Positions 16,417 through 26,084 of a DNA stretch of 64,000 bases are shown in pieces. The number at the start of each line of letters is the position of its first letter. The first letter of the stretch is position 1. Position numbers and translations under genes: made by a program. The notes under the pieces are model-generated. The model was given only the letters and a program-made list of their open reading frames with translations. It made no database searches and was not told the origin of the DNA. Source of the DNA: Chitinophagaceae bacterium (lineage in GTDB: Bacteria > Bacteroidota > Bacteroidia > Chitinophagales > Chitinophagaceae); contig JAMLHK010000010.1 of NCBI GenBank assembly GCA_023957155.1, positions 62,001 through 126,000 on the forward strand, in the 5' to 3' direction.

Positions 16417-18816
16417 ATGAAGCAGTTGTTCCGTTCCATATATCTTCGCTATAGGGCCCGGGGCATTGGCGTCCGGCTATTGATCGTTGTGCTGACTGCG
16501 GGATTGGTTTGGTTTATTTTCGCTTTGCCCGATCCCCTGTTCCGGTCGCCCACATCCTATGTTATCGAAGACGCGGATGGCGAATTATTAGGCGCCACGA
16601 TTGCCGATGACGGGCAATGGCGTTTCCCTTTCAATGAAAAAGTGCCGGAAAAATTTGCGCAGTGTATCATTCGTTTTGAAGACAAACGATTTCCCTATCA
16701 TCCCGGTGTTGACCCACTGGCCATGCTTCGGGCAGCAAGGCAAAACCTTCGTTCGGGCAAAACCGTTAGCGGCGGAAGTACGCTTACCATGCAGGTGATC
16801 CGTTTGTCGCGAAACAAACGACGGAATCTGTATCAAAAATTGATTGAAAGTATATTGGCCTTTCGGCTGGAATTAACACATTCCAAAAATAATATCCTGG
16901 CGTTGTATGCGTCTAATGCTCCTTTTGGGAGTAATGTGGTAGGCGTTGACGCCGCGGCCTGGCGGTATTATGGGAGAAGCGCCGATAAACTGAGCTGGGG
17001 AGAAATGGCGGCTTTGGCGGTGCTGCCCAATGCGCCTGCCCTGGTACATCCCGGGAAAAACAGGCCCCTGTTGTTGAATAAGCGAAACCGGTTACTGGAT
17101 CAGTTGAGAAAAGAGAAAATAATTGACAGTACCACCTGCGATCTTGCCAAACTGGAACCCCTGCCGGAGGAGCCTAAGCCCCTGCCTCAGTTGGCGCCGC
17201 ACCTGTTGCAAAGGTTTAAGAAGGAGTTACCACGCGGTGGCCATACACTTGCGCGAACCACCATTCAACGTAACCTGCAAAATACGGTAACGCGGATCGT
17301 GGAACAACACCACAGGGAACTGAAAGGAAACGGTATCAATAATATTTGTGCGTTGGTGATAGAAGTGAACTCAGGTAATACTTTAGCTTATGCAGGGAAT
17401 GCTTATCACCCGGAGATTGCCGAGTTTCAGAGTAATGTGGATATTATTACAGCGCGCCGAAGTCCTGGCAGTACCCTCAAACCCCTTTTGTATGCCGCCG
17501 CGCTTTCGGATGGATCGCTGCTGCCGCATACCCTGATTCCTGATATTCCTACTTTGATCGGAGGCTATACGCCGCAGAATTTTGATCACGATTATGACGG
17601 AGCGGTACCTGCTTCACGCGCCTTGTCGAGATCGCTGAATGTACCGGCGGTACGGATGTTGCGCGATTACAAGTATCCCCGTTTTTATGATCTGCTGAAA
17701 ACCGTTGGAATCAATTCTTTAAATCAACCTGCCGATCACTATGGTTTGTCGCTGATACTTGGCGGCTGTGAAGTAACCCCCTGGGATATGGCCGGCGTAT
17801 ATGCCGGGATGGCAAGGTCGTTGATACATGCCCATCGGAATAAGGGAAAGATTTTGTCTGAAGATTTTTATGCCCCTCATTATCTTCTAAAACAGGATCC
17901 TGCGAGAGAAGCACAATCATCGGTTTTCAATTTCTTTGATCCGGTTTCAATTGGCTATATGTTCCAGGCGATGGAAGAAGTGATGCGTCCGGGCGAGGAA
18001 GGTTTATGGAAGCAGTTCAGTTCCGCCCAAAGAGTAGCCTGGAAAACCGGTACCAGCTTCGGATTCAGGGATGCCTGGGCGGTGGGGGTAACGCCTCGTT
18101 TTGTGATCGTGGTATGGACCGGCAATGCGAGCGGAGAAGGCCGCCCGGGACTTATCGGGGTGCAAACGGCCGCGCCTGTTATGTTTGATATCCTGCGGGC
18201 CCTGCCCGTTTCATCGTGGTTTGAACCGGTAGCGGATCTTGGAACGCCGGTGGCGGTATGCCGGCAAAGCGGTTTCAGAGCTAACACCGACTGCCCCGAT
18301 GTGGACACGCTCAATGCGCCGCCTAACGGAATGTATGCGCCACTTTGCCCGTACCATACACTTGTTCATTTAAGCCCGGACCAACGGTATCGTGTAAGCG
18401 AAAGATGTGCGGCGCCCTCTGCAATGGTCCATAGAAGCTGGTTTGTATTGCCCCCCACTATGGAATGGTACTACAAACGCCGGCATTACGATTATTTATC
18501 CCTGCCTCCTTTTTTGGCAGGGTGTGAGGGGCGAGAACAGCAGCTTCCTTTGGCCTTGGTATATCCTGCCCCCAATGCCAGGATTTATGTACCCAAAGAG
18601 ATTACCGGGCAGAGGGGCAAAGTTGTTTTTACGGCAGCCCATCAGAAACCGGATGCCAGAATATTCTGGCATCTTGACGATAACTATATCGGTACTACTA
18701 TCCACACGCATCAGATAGCGCTGGATCCTGTGCCGGGAGTACATTTTATTACCATAGTGGATGAAGCCGGCGAGCGGATAACCCGGAGATTTGAGGTATT
18801 GGAGAAGGAGGAATAA
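16417..18816 (+). CDS. pbpC: Penicillin-binding protein 1C
   Basis: This 799-residue bifunctional peptidoglycan synthase has one N-terminal membrane helix (LLIVVLTAGLVWFIFAL). The GT51 glycosyltransferase domain has RFEDKRFPYHPGVDP and GGSTLTMQVIRL. The transpeptidase domain has SPGSTLKP (nucleophile Ser352, Lys355), SRSLNVPA (SxN) and KTGT at 543-546. A C-terminal BiPBP_C-type beta domain begins near residue 700 and ends FFITIVDEAGERI-like. The PBP1C assignment rests on this C-terminal domain, on length, and on pairing with the alpha-2-macroglobulin gene 110 bp upstream. ATG 16417 is used; a TTG two codons earlier is possible. Confidence 0.95.
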   Translation: MKQLFRSIYLRYRARGIGVRLLIVVLTAGLVWFIFALPDPLFRSPTSYVIEDADGELLGATIADDGQWRFPFNEKVPEKFAQCIIRFEDKRFPYHPGVDPLAMLRAARQNLRSGKTVSGGSTLTMQVIRLSRNKRRNLYQKLIESILAFRLELTHSKNNILALYASNAPFGSNVVGVDAAAWRYYGRSADKLSWGEMAALAVLPNAPALVHPGKNRPLLLNKRNRLLDQLRKEKIIDSTTCDLAKLEPLPEEPKPLPQLAPHLLQRFKKELPRGGHTLARTTIQRNLQNTVTRIVEQHHRELKGNGINNICALVIEVNSGNTLAYAGNAYHPEIAEFQSNVDIITARRSPGSTLKPLLYAAALSDGSLLPHTLIPDIPTLIGGYTPQNFDHDYDGAVPASRALSRSLNVPAVRMLRDYKYPRFYDLLKTVGINSLNQPADHYGLSLILGGCEVTPWDMAGVYAGMARSLIHAHRNKGKILSEDFYAPHYLLKQDPAREAQSSVFNFFDPVSIGYMFQAMEEVMRPGEEGLWKQFSSAQRVAWKTGTSFGFRDAWAVGVTPRFVIVVWTGNASGEGRPGLIGVQTAAPVMFDILRALPVSSWFEPVADLGTPVAVCRQSGFRANTDCPDVDTLNAPPNGMYAPLCPYHTLVHLSPDQRYRVSERCAAPSAMVHRSWFVLPPTMEWYYKRRHYDYLSLPPFLAGCEGREQQLPLALVYPAPNARIYVPKEITGQRGKVVFTAAHQKPDARIFWHLDDNYIGTTIHTHQIALDPVPGVHFITIVDEAGERITRRFEVLEKEE

Positions 18817-18824
18817 TCCTGGTT

Positions 18825-18886
18825 TTTACCCCGACAAAGTCGGGGAAGAACATATAGGGTACGCAGTCAGAGACTGCATAAGGCAT
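18825..18886. repeat. Hairpin repeat, copy 1
   Basis: This sits 9 nt after the pbpC stop. It has a perfect 7-bp stem CCCCGAC-AAA-GTCGGGG (18829-18845), then AAGAACATA, then a second stem GCAGTC-AGA-GACTGC. Copies at 25985 and 26803 share the layout but have different, compensating stem bases. It may serve as a 3' end or terminator element. Confidence 0.7.
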
Positions 18887-19225
18887 CGTTCGATTCCTTC
18901 TAATTTACTACATACATTAAAACCCGTATTGATAAATACAGGCTCCCATATAATCTGTACTGTGTAACCTTTTTTCATGATAGTTCATACCTCATCTACT
19001 CGTATAAAAACGGCTATGAATCTCAAAATAAATCTGTTCTAAAATAAGGTGATTTACTATCTATTTTGTGGTTATACAATCTTCATGATATGAAAAACAC
19101 GGCTATACTACTGCTTTTTAGGTTATTAAACCAGGGATTACAAAGCGCTAATAATCTCAGCCCGCCTCTGGCTAAAATAGTTTTTTCCTAATATTATTTA
19201 TATTTATAAACCTCAACAAAATCTA
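18887..19225. other. AT-rich intergenic stretch, nothing recognised
   Basis: I see no open frame, RNA gene or clear promoter consensus. The end at 19188-19220 is AT-rich (ATTATTTATATTTATAAACC) and probably holds the promoter of the next gene. A GTTCGATTCC stretch near 18888 resembles a tRNA T-loop, but no acceptor or D stem accompanies it. Confidence 0.5.
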
Positions 19226-19780
19226 ATGAACAAGATCACAATCCTTATACTATGCATACTTTTATATGGGTTTGTTGCAGACGCACAGATTACAAAAGGC
19301 ATCTGGATGGTAGGAGGAAATGCGAGTTTTTCATCGCTAAAAAAATCTGATGCTGCCGGTTCTGCTCGATTTAAACAAACTAATATTCAGTTGAGTCCTG
19401 TCATAGGTTATTTCTTTTTTAATAAGTTTACGGGGGGGCTTAGGCCCTCATTAACTTATGGAAGTAATACAGTATCTGCTTCAAACACATTAATTGGAAT
19501 TGGTCCTTTCACAAGATTTTATTTTCTTGATCCGGAAAATATCTTAAACCTTTTTTTGGAAGGCAGCTATTCTTATGGAAGCATGTGGGGTAAAGGTCAA
19601 ATATCAAACACCTCAAATACCTTTTCAATTTCGGGCGGACCTGTAATATATTTCAATACTTCTGTTGGCTTGGAATTCTCACTCGCTTACTCCACTACAA
19701 AAGTCACAGGTTACTCGGAAAGGAACAATGAATTATCGTTCGAAATCGGTTTTAGATTTCACTTGGAGAAAGACAAATAA
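19226..19780 (+). CDS. Outer membrane beta-barrel protein
   Basis: This 184-residue protein has signal peptide MNKITILILCILLYGFVADA, followed by alternating hydrophobic strands typical of an eight-stranded barrel (IWMVGGNASFSSL, IQLSPVIGYFFF, LNLFLEGSYSYG, VGLEFSLAYSTTKV). It ends with the aromatic-containing strand LSFEIGFRFHLEK. It is probably an OmpA-like or OMP_b-brl porin-family barrel; the function is unknown. The broken T9SS gene begins 28 bp after its stop, so the two may once have been co-transcribed. Confidence 0.85.
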   Translation: MNKITILILCILLYGFVADAQITKGIWMVGGNASFSSLKKSDAAGSARFKQTNIQLSPVIGYFFFNKFTGGLRPSLTYGSNTVSASNTLIGIGPFTRFYFLDPENILNLFLEGSYSYGSMWGKGQISNTSNTFSISGGPVIYFNTSVGLEFSLAYSTTKVTGYSERNNELSFEIGFRFHLEKDK

Positions 19781-19808
19781 TTTTACTTCAACTATTAAAG
19801 CATCTCTC

Positions 19809-21527
19809 ATGAAACAACACATTTATTCTAAATATCTCTTTTTATTGCCTCTTTTAATAATTAACACAATAACTTTTTCGCAAACAATTATCAATTATCA
19901 AACGTGGACAGGGGCTTCCGGTTGTAATGTATTTGCAAGTTTAACAAATGTGCCGGCTACAATTAACGGAACTAATAGTAACATCCGACATTTAACTGCT
20001 ATTGGACAACCTACTTATGATAATACAAATAAGTCAGTAAATTAGGTAAGTGAAATTAGTAGTGGTCAAAACAAAGGAACTGAATATAGAATGACATTAG
20101 ATTTTAAATCTGGATATTCATATAAAATAACTATCAACGCAGCAAGAATTATGAGTTCTCAAACGGGACCCAATGTCTTACTGAGACTTGATTTAAACGA
20201 TGGGGGGAGTGGTAATAATACTGGATGAAATGGCACAGGCATAATTGATGCGAACGGATCTGGGAATTTAAAGCAAAGCCATGAGATTATCAGCACAACG
20301 TTTACAGACTACGTTTTTAATTATACTCTCTTATCTTCTGCTCAAGATTATCTTATGGTTGCGGCTATTCCGCAAGTGGGGTCTGTATCTCAAACTGTCC
20401 TGGTTCGAAAAATCACTATTGAAGAAACCGCGCCTGCTGTTTCCTTTACGCTTGCTCCTGCAACCTTAGCGTTGGTTTGTGGTTCCACCTCACCTCAAAC
20501 CTTCACCGTTACCAATGTGAACGGCACTCCCGGCGTTACCGCTTATAACTGGAACCTTGGCGCCACCCCTAATGGCTGGCTCTATAACGGAAGCCCTGCA
20601 CCTGCCACCATTCAAACATCGGTTAAAACCTTAACGCTTACGCCCGTCTGCCAGTCAGCGCATTCCAACATTTCTGTTTCTGTTACTGCCGGTGGGCAAA
20701 ACTATCCTGCAGCCAATATTTCAACGGTTACAACTGCCGCACCGGTTTATAGCATATCGGGTGACGGCGCAATTTGCTCAGGGGTCAAAACATACACATT
20801 GAATACTTTACCTTGTGGGGCCAGTGTATCATGGACATCATCCAATCCCGGTCTCGCCTCAGTGTCGTCTTCCGGCAATCCGGTAACATTAACGAGAAAT
20901 GGGAGCGGGAACGGTACAGTTGTGATTTCAGGCACTATAACAGGTAGTTGTGGCACCGCTTCTATTTCTAAAACGATTGCTGTTGGAACCCAGGCTACTC
21001 CTTATTTATACGCGGATTGGGATAACCCTTTAAAGATAATTGTGGGTGCGGATCCGGTGGATGGAGCAACTTCTTTTAAATGGTATGTAAATAATGTTTA
21101 TATAAAATCTACTACTTATTACAACACCTCCCTGCCTTATAATGGCAGTTGTAATTCAAATGTAACCGTAAGTGTGGAAGTCGTAAATTCTTGCGGAACT
21201 TCATCCAAAACCAATACGAATATAGGAATGCCACCCTGTGGTAATTTCTATCTGATAGCTCCTAATCCCGCGAGGGATATTCTTACCGTTACGGCCGATG
21301 AGAAACCTATTGTAAATACAAAATCCGGAATGTCTTCTTTATCTGATAGCAGGATATCACAAGTGAAAATATTCAATTCAAACGGAGTGGTTTTGAAATC
21401 AATACCTTTTGAGAAAGCGGTGAGGCAGGCGAAAGTGAACGTGTCAGACCTTGAGTCCGGATTGTATTTTATTGAAGTGTCTAATGGCAATATTAAACGA
21501 ATCCAAAAGATCGTGATAGCTCGCTAA
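19809..21527 (+). pseudogene. T9SS-exported PKD-like protein, interrupted by two in-frame stops
   Basis: A single frame runs from ATG 19809 to TAA 21527 (573 codons) with only two interruptions: TAG at 20043-20045 and TGA at 20226-20228. Both flanks keep the same frame and read as one protein. There is a signal peptide (YLFLLPLLIINTITFSQ), a lectin-like N-terminal beta region, a PKD-like region (ISGDGAICSGVKTYTL) at about residues 320-400, and a C-terminal T9SS type A sorting domain (LIAPNPARDILTV ... LESGLYFIEV ... KRIQKIVIAR). Such proteins cross the outer membrane through the type IX system. Two point nonsense mutations (each one transition away from CAG/CGA or TGG) best explain it as a recent pseudogene; readthrough is possible but unsupported. 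An internal start could still give the last 390 residues, without a signal peptide. Confidence 0.8.
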
Positions 21528-21544
21528 GCGTTTATTGAGTATTT

Positions 21545-21583
21545 GCAGGTTGCCGGTCGGTAACTTTTACACCGGTAACCTGC
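21545..21583. terminator. Hairpin between convergent genes
   Basis: The 13-nt arms at 21545-21557 and 21571-21583 pair at 12 of 13 positions around a 13-nt loop, followed by TTTACAATC. The hairpin lies between the converging T9SS and aldehyde dehydrogenase genes and probably terminates transcription from one or both sides. The T-tract is weak. Confidence 0.55.
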
Positions 21584-21613
21584 TTTACAATCGAAAAATT
21601 ATTGCTCTCCTTC

Positions 21614-23026
21614 CTACCAGGGCAACGAAAATGTTTTCACGTACGTAAAACCTTTCATCGCTTCTATCACCCCTTCTTTAATACCGAGCCCCGAATCTTT
21701 TATTCCGCCAAAAGGAGAGCTTTCTATACGATAGCCCGGTACCTCATTAATATTTACGGTGCCTACTTTAAGTTCTTTCACAAACCGGATGGCATGTTCC
21801 ATATTATTCGTTACCACCCCCGACGATAAGCCAAAAGAAGTGGAGTTAGACAGGGCGATTGCATCGTCAATGTCTTTAAATGTTAATATCGGTGCCAGCG
21901 GGCCGAAAGATTCTTTCATAACCATCTCTGCGTCGCGGGGAACATTATCTATAACGGTGGGTTCTATTAAAGCGCCGGTACGTTTTCCGCCCGACAATAC
22001 TTTAGCGCCCTGCGCCACGGCTTTCTTTACCACGTCTTCCAGGTGGATGGCCGCACCCTCGTCTATCACCGTGCCTACCCGGGTGTCCGGGTCAGCCGGA
22101 TCACCGCAATTGTATTCCTTTGCTTTAACTAAAAACTTCTCTAAGAACGCGTCTTTTATTTTCTCATGTACCAGGATTCGTTTTACAGCCGTACATCTTT
22201 GTCCGCTGTTGCGGAATGATCCCTCTGCAGCTAACAATACGGCTTTGTCCATATCGGCGTCTTCAAGGATGATGAGGGGGTCGTTGCCCCCCAGTTCCAG
22301 GATCACTTTTTTATAACCCGCTGTTGCAGCGATCTTTTTTCCAACCGCTACGCTTCCGGTAAACGATACGATATCAATACGGGGATCTTTTACCAGGGGC
22401 TCGGCTATCTCGCCCGTGGGGCCAAGGAGCGTGCTGAGCATGTAATGAGGCAGTCCGGCTTCGTATAATAATTCGGTGAGGAGAACAGCGCTGAGCGGCG
22501 TTTTTTCTGATGGCTTTAATATAACGGGGACGCCTACTGCCAGTGCCGGCGCCAGTTTATGGATCACCTGGTTAAGCGGATGGTTGAAAGGGGTAATGCA
22601 GGCGGCTAAGCCAACCGGTTCACGAAGGGTGAAGATCTTCCTCGCTTTCCCGTTGGGTGAAATATCACAGGAAAATATTTGACCGTCGTCTTTCAGGCTT
22701 TCCATAGCCGCAAACAGCAATACATCATGCGCCCGCCCCGTTTCATACACTGCTTCCCGGATAGCCAGTCCCGATTCCGCGCTGATGGTTTGGGCAAACA
22801 AGTCTTTGCGCTCCATCAGCAGTTGCCTGGTTTTATCCAGGATGCTGAAACGGTCATAGCGTGAAAGTTTTTTGCCACCCTTCAAGGCGGCTTCTATAGC
22901 CATTTCGAGGTGAGTGTGATCGCAAAGCGTAAGGGTTCCAACCAGGCGGTTATCATAAGGGCTTCTTACTTCACGGACGGCGTCGGTTTTTACAGGATTC
23001 CCTGCAACATAACAGGTCTTTATCAT
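21614..23026 (-). CDS. phnY: Aldehyde dehydrogenase, probable phosphonoacetaldehyde dehydrogenase
   Basis: This 470-residue NAD(P)-dependent aldehyde dehydrogenase has the cofactor motif ITPFNHPLNQVIHKLAPALA, ILKPSEKTP, SFTGSVAVGK, the general base in LELGGNDPL (Glu244) and the catalytic cysteine in NSGQRCTAVKR (Cys278). The family alone does not fix the substrate. The call of phosphonoacetaldehyde oxidation to phosphonoacetate rests on the phosphonoacetate hydrolase gene 22 bp upstream on the same strand, and on overall similarity to PhnY. It would act in the cytoplasm. The start at 23026 follows an AT-rich leader; an upstream in-frame start would overlap the previous gene. Confidence 0.82.
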   Translation of the reverse strand: MIKTCYVAGNPVKTDAVREVRSPYDNRLVGTLTLCDHTHLEMAIEAALKGGKKLSRYDRFSILDKTRQLLMERKDLFAQTISAESGLAIREAVYETGRAHDVLLFAAMESLKDDGQIFSCDISPNGKARKIFTLREPVGLAACITPFNHPLNQVIHKLAPALAVGVPVILKPSEKTPLSAVLLTELLYEAGLPHYMLSTLLGPTGEIAEPLVKDPRIDIVSFTGSVAVGKKIAATAGYKKVILELGGNDPLIILEDADMDKAVLLAAEGSFRNSGQRCTAVKRILVHEKIKDAFLEKFLVKAKEYNCGDPADPDTRVGTVIDEGAAIHLEDVVKKAVAQGAKVLSGGKRTGALIEPTVIDNVPRDAEMVMKESFGPLAPILTFKDIDDAIALSNSTSFGLSSGVVTNNMEHAIRFVKELKVGTVNINEVPGYRIESSPFGGIKDSGLGIKEGVIEAMKGFTYVKTFSLPW

Positions 23027-23048
23027 ATCATTTATTTTTAGTTGTTCA

Positions 23049-24290
23049 TTATCTGGTACCGTTAATGGTAAAATCAAATACATTGAAGTTTCTCGGATCG
23101 CCCCAGGCCTTCATTCGATAGGCTTCATTAAGCGGATGAGAAATGATCAGCGGCACCATTTCTTCATATCGTCCGCCGTGTGACCGCAGCGTTCCGTCTA
23201 ATGCGGAAAGATCGTGGTATTGCGGCCGGCGGCCTAATACCACATCCCGGGCCGACATCACCACCAGGTCGCCGGTGCGGTCTTCGGGTTGTTCCAGGAG
23301 TCGTACGGCCGTAGATATATCGTGTACTTCGGTGATACCCGGCTGTAAGGAAAGCCAGTTTTTTACGGCTCCTGTCTTATCTTTTTCGTCAATATGCACC
23401 ACCACATAAGAGCCCAGCGCCCCATGATGCTTTACATAGGGATCTGTAATCGGGCAAATAACTCTGAAGCCTTTGCCAAATTCGGCTTCCAGCATATCTT
23501 CTACGTACAGTACATTGGGCTGCCCGTTTTCTTTTACTTTCGCATTCATTCCGTGATCCGCAGTAGCGCCCACAATGGCGCCGGCTGCCACCAGTTTGCC
23601 GATTTCAGCGTCCATCTGCTCGTAAAATGCAAGGGATTCCTCTGTCTCCGGTGCAAAAGTATGCTGCATATAGTCGGTGAGCGACAGGTACAGGAAATCC
23701 GCCATTCCTTTTTGGATAAGGGCCACACCTGCGCGTAATACAAATAAACTCGCGTCGGCGCTGTAAATAGACGGGGTGGGGTAACCAACCACCTGTTCGG
23801 CATTTTCAATTCCGTGCGTTTCCATCTTTGCCACTCCGGCTTTTTCCGCTGAGAATGCAATTCCTTTCAACTTGTAGGAGAGGATATCCCGCAACTTTTC
23901 TTTGGCCGTTACCACCGCCACTTTGCGGCCGGCATCGGCTGCTGCCGAAAGGATGGTATCGGCTCTCAGGTATTCGGAAGCGTTCATCATCACCTCCTGG
24001 TTTTTAGCCGAATCATAGAAAAAATTTCCGCAAATGCCGTGTACAGCCGGCGAAACTCCGGTTACGATAGAAGAGTTGTTGACATTGGTAAATGAAGGCA
24101 GCGCCCCGCGAACCATTCCCCGGAAGCCGTTGCGGCTCATCCGCTGCAAGTGGGGTAATCGTCCGTGTGCGGCAGTGATATCGAGGTACTCGTTGGCGGA
24201 ACCGTCAATGCATATTACCACAACAGGCTGCGGTAAGGGAGCATACCGGATGTCATTGGCGGTAAAAGGTATGGCTGCTATAGAAGACAT
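23049..24290 (-). CDS. phnA: Phosphonoacetate hydrolase
   Basis: This 413-residue enzyme of the alkaline phosphatase superfamily cleaves the C-P bond of phosphonoacetate to acetate and phosphate. The metal-site residues are all present: Asp29 (VICIDGSANEY), nucleophile Thr68 in PSFTNVNNSSIVTG, Asp206 and His210 in SLTDYMQHTF, Asp245/His246 in ATADHGMN, and His371 in LRSHGGRYEE. These match the two-zinc arrangement known for the Sinorhizobium PhnA, including the Thr68 position. The neighbours are phnY downstream and an XRE-cupin regulator upstream. No PhnW aminotransferase or transporter is in the window. Start 24290 (MSSIAAIPFT) is preferred to the longer 24326 frame. Confidence 0.9.
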   Translation of the reverse strand: MSSIAAIPFTANDIRYAPLPQPVVVICIDGSANEYLDITAAHGRLPHLQRMSRNGFRGMVRGALPSFTNVNNSSIVTGVSPAVHGICGNFFYDSAKNQEVMMNASEYLRADTILSAAADAGRKVAVVTAKEKLRDILSYKLKGIAFSAEKAGVAKMETHGIENAEQVVGYPTPSIYSADASLFVLRAGVALIQKGMADFLYLSLTDYMQHTFAPETEESLAFYEQMDAEIGKLVAAGAIVGATADHGMNAKVKENGQPNVLYVEDMLEAEFGKGFRVICPITDPYVKHHGALGSYVVVHIDEKDKTGAVKNWLSLQPGITEVHDISTAVRLLEQPEDRTGDLVVMSARDVVLGRRPQYHDLSALDGTLRSHGGRYEEMVPLIISHPLNEAYRMKAWGDPRNFNVFDFTINGTR

Positions 24291-24409
24291 AAAAATGTTT
24301 ATAAATACTAAATATGTATATAGCAAATGTAAACGTTTTTTGTTAAATCCGCCCGGTATTTCTTTTTTAAAAAATAGTTTTCCGATGAAGTTATGGAAAG
24401 GCAGGTACG

Positions 24410-25000
24410 CTAATCCTTTCCGTTGGTAATGAAATAATACATAACCAGCATCAGGGCGTCTGTGGTTCCGATATTAGCGGGTTTGTGGGGAAGCCGGCCG
24501 TCAAAAAACAGTGAATCGCCGGTTTCGAGGATGTATTTATGGTCTTCGATCTGGTATTCCACTTTGCCTTCAATAACGTACTTATATTCGTAGGCATCGG
24601 TTTTGATCATTTGGGTCCTTCGCGCCCCCTTTTTTAGTTCCAGCAAAATAATATCCACGGGGCCGCCTTCCATAGTCCGGGTGAGTATTCTTTTGTATTT
24701 AAAGCCCTTTGCGGGTTCTTTTTCAAAGAGCTGGTAATCCGAGGAACTTTTGATGATGATTTTCTGTTGCACCTCTTTATTATGACTGATGTCTTCAAAA
24801 AAATTCTTTAAGTCTATATTCAATGCCAGCACAATGTTCATTAATACCGGTAAGGAGGGAACCGTCCGGTTATTTTCGATTTGGGAAATAAGCCCCTTGC
24901 TTACGTGAGCTTTTGAAGCCAGATCCTGTACTGTTTTTTTTTGCGCTTTCCTGGTTTCTTTTATTTTGTTGCTGATTTGGATAAGTACGTCTTCCTGCAT
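24410..25000 (-). CDS. XRE-cupin transcriptional regulator
   Basis: This 196-residue protein has an N-terminal helix-turn-helix at about residues 8-62 (VQDLASKAHVSKGLISQIENNRTVPSLPVL) and a C-terminal cupin at about 110-185 (YEYKYVIEGKVEYQI, then ETGDSLFFDGRLPHKPAN). Such two-domain regulators usually sense a small molecule through the cupin. It lies 119 bp upstream of phnA on the same strand, so it is likely the local regulator of the phosphonate genes. This is inference from position. ATG 25000 is chosen over an upstream start at 25036. Confidence 0.88.
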   Translation of the reverse strand: MQEDVLIQISNKIKETRKAQKKTVQDLASKAHVSKGLISQIENNRTVPSLPVLMNIVLALNIDLKNFFEDISHNKEVQQKIIIKSSSDYQLFEKEPAKGFKYKRILTRTMEGGPVDIILLELKKGARRTQMIKTDAYEYKYVIEGKVEYQIEDHKYILETGDSLFFDGRLPHKPANIGTTDALMLVMYYFITNGKD

Positions 25001-25234
25001 GGGGGTGATTTTTAAGGCGATGGTAACTTTAATCAAAGATAATATTAAGACATTTTTCTAATATAAAATTTATTAAAAGCCAGAGAAATAAAATTCAATC
25101 CGGGAAGAGGCTGTTATGGCCGGATGGATATATAGCAAGGTGTGAAATTGCTGTCGGGAGCGTTTTTTATGCCACTTTTGAGAGTTTTCGTATCTTTCTG
25201 CTCTTTCCTACCTGTTCATTTAATTTAATAGGAT

Positions 25235-25840
25235 ATGCCTCTACTTGTAATTGTACGTCATGGCCAGTCGCAATGGAACCTGGAAAACAGGTTCACGGGT
25301 ATTAAGGATGTATCGCTTACAGCTTTGGGCAGGGAAGAGGCCCGCGTAGCCGGGAAGAAGCTGAAAAACATTGTGTTTGACCATGCGTTTACCTCTCTTC
25401 TCGGCAGGGCACAGGAAACCCTGTCCATTATTTTGGGTGAAATAGACCAGGTTCAGGTACCTGTGGAGAAAAACCAGGCCTTAAATGAGCGGGATTACGG
25501 AGAACTGCAGGGCTTGAACAAGGCCGAGGTGGTCGCCCAATATGGGGCGGAGCAGGTACAACGCTGGCGCCGGAGCTATGATCTTCGGCCTCCCGGAGGA
25601 GAAAGTTTAAAGGATACCGCAGCAAGGGTGATCCCTTTTTATCAGCAGGAGATGGAGCCCTTGCTGATTGCCGGAAGAAATATCCTGGTGGTGGCACACG
25701 GCAACAGCCTGCGGGCCTTGATGATGTATTTGGAAAAGATCAGTGCGGCGGATATTTCCAATGTGAACATCCCTACCGGCGCGCCACGCGTATATACCTT
25801 CAGTACGCATCTCAAACTGGTGGATGCCTTGTATCTGTAA
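25235..25840 (+). CDS. gpmA: 2,3-bisphosphoglycerate-dependent phosphoglycerate mutase
   Basis: This 201-residue glycolytic enzyme interconverts 2- and 3-phosphoglycerate. It has the phosphohistidine motif VIVRHGQSQWNLENRFTG, the TSLLGRAQETL strand, the glutamate in ALNERDYGELQGLNK, and the second active-site histidine in VVAHGNSLRALMMYLE. The form is slightly short, as is usual in Bacteroidota. It is divergent from the XRE-cupin gene with a 234-bp spacer. It appears to be a single-gene unit followed by a repeat-rich stretch. Confidence 0.93.
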   Translation: MPLLVIVRHGQSQWNLENRFTGIKDVSLTALGREEARVAGKKLKNIVFDHAFTSLLGRAQETLSIILGEIDQVQVPVEKNQALNERDYGELQGLNKAEVVAQYGAEQVQRWRRSYDLRPPGGESLKDTAARVIPFYQQEMEPLLIAGRNILVVAHGNSLRALMMYLEKISAADISNVNIPTGAPRVYTFSTHLKLVDALYL

Positions 25841-25984
25841 AATAAGAAGATTGCGGTCGGTACCGCAGGTCAGACCGCAGCCTTTGATCTGAAGCAGCAA
25901 AAGATAATATTCTATTGAGCTTCTCCACAGCGTTTGCCCGGATTGGCTTAGTGGGTTGGCAGACGACTCTGCGTTAGATGAGGA

Positions 25985-26084
25985 ATAATAAAACCGCCGT
26001 TTGTTTTTCAACCCCAATTATTTTGCGGGACACAGTCCCGAAAGAACATAGGAAGTACGCAGTCCGGAGACTGGCGTACAGCGG
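25985..26084. repeat. Hairpin repeat, copy 2
   Basis: This is about 100 bp. The segment 25996-26038 is identical over 43 nt to 26814-26856 in copy 3, in the same orientation. It contains the stem CGGGAC-ACA-GTCCCG, then AAGAACATA, then a longer stem GTACGC...GCGTAC enclosing AGTCCGGAGACT. The rest of the stretch 25841-26341 holds no gene I can support. Confidence 0.85.

Noticed and set aside
18880-18900. tRNA-like T-loop GTTCGATTCC
   Set aside because: No matching acceptor, D or anticodon stems surround it; it belongs to the end of a hairpin repeat.
20355-21527. Separate 390-residue gene
   Set aside because: It is in the same frame as the signal peptide at 19809 with only two stop codons between, so it is better read as the 3' part of one interrupted gene.
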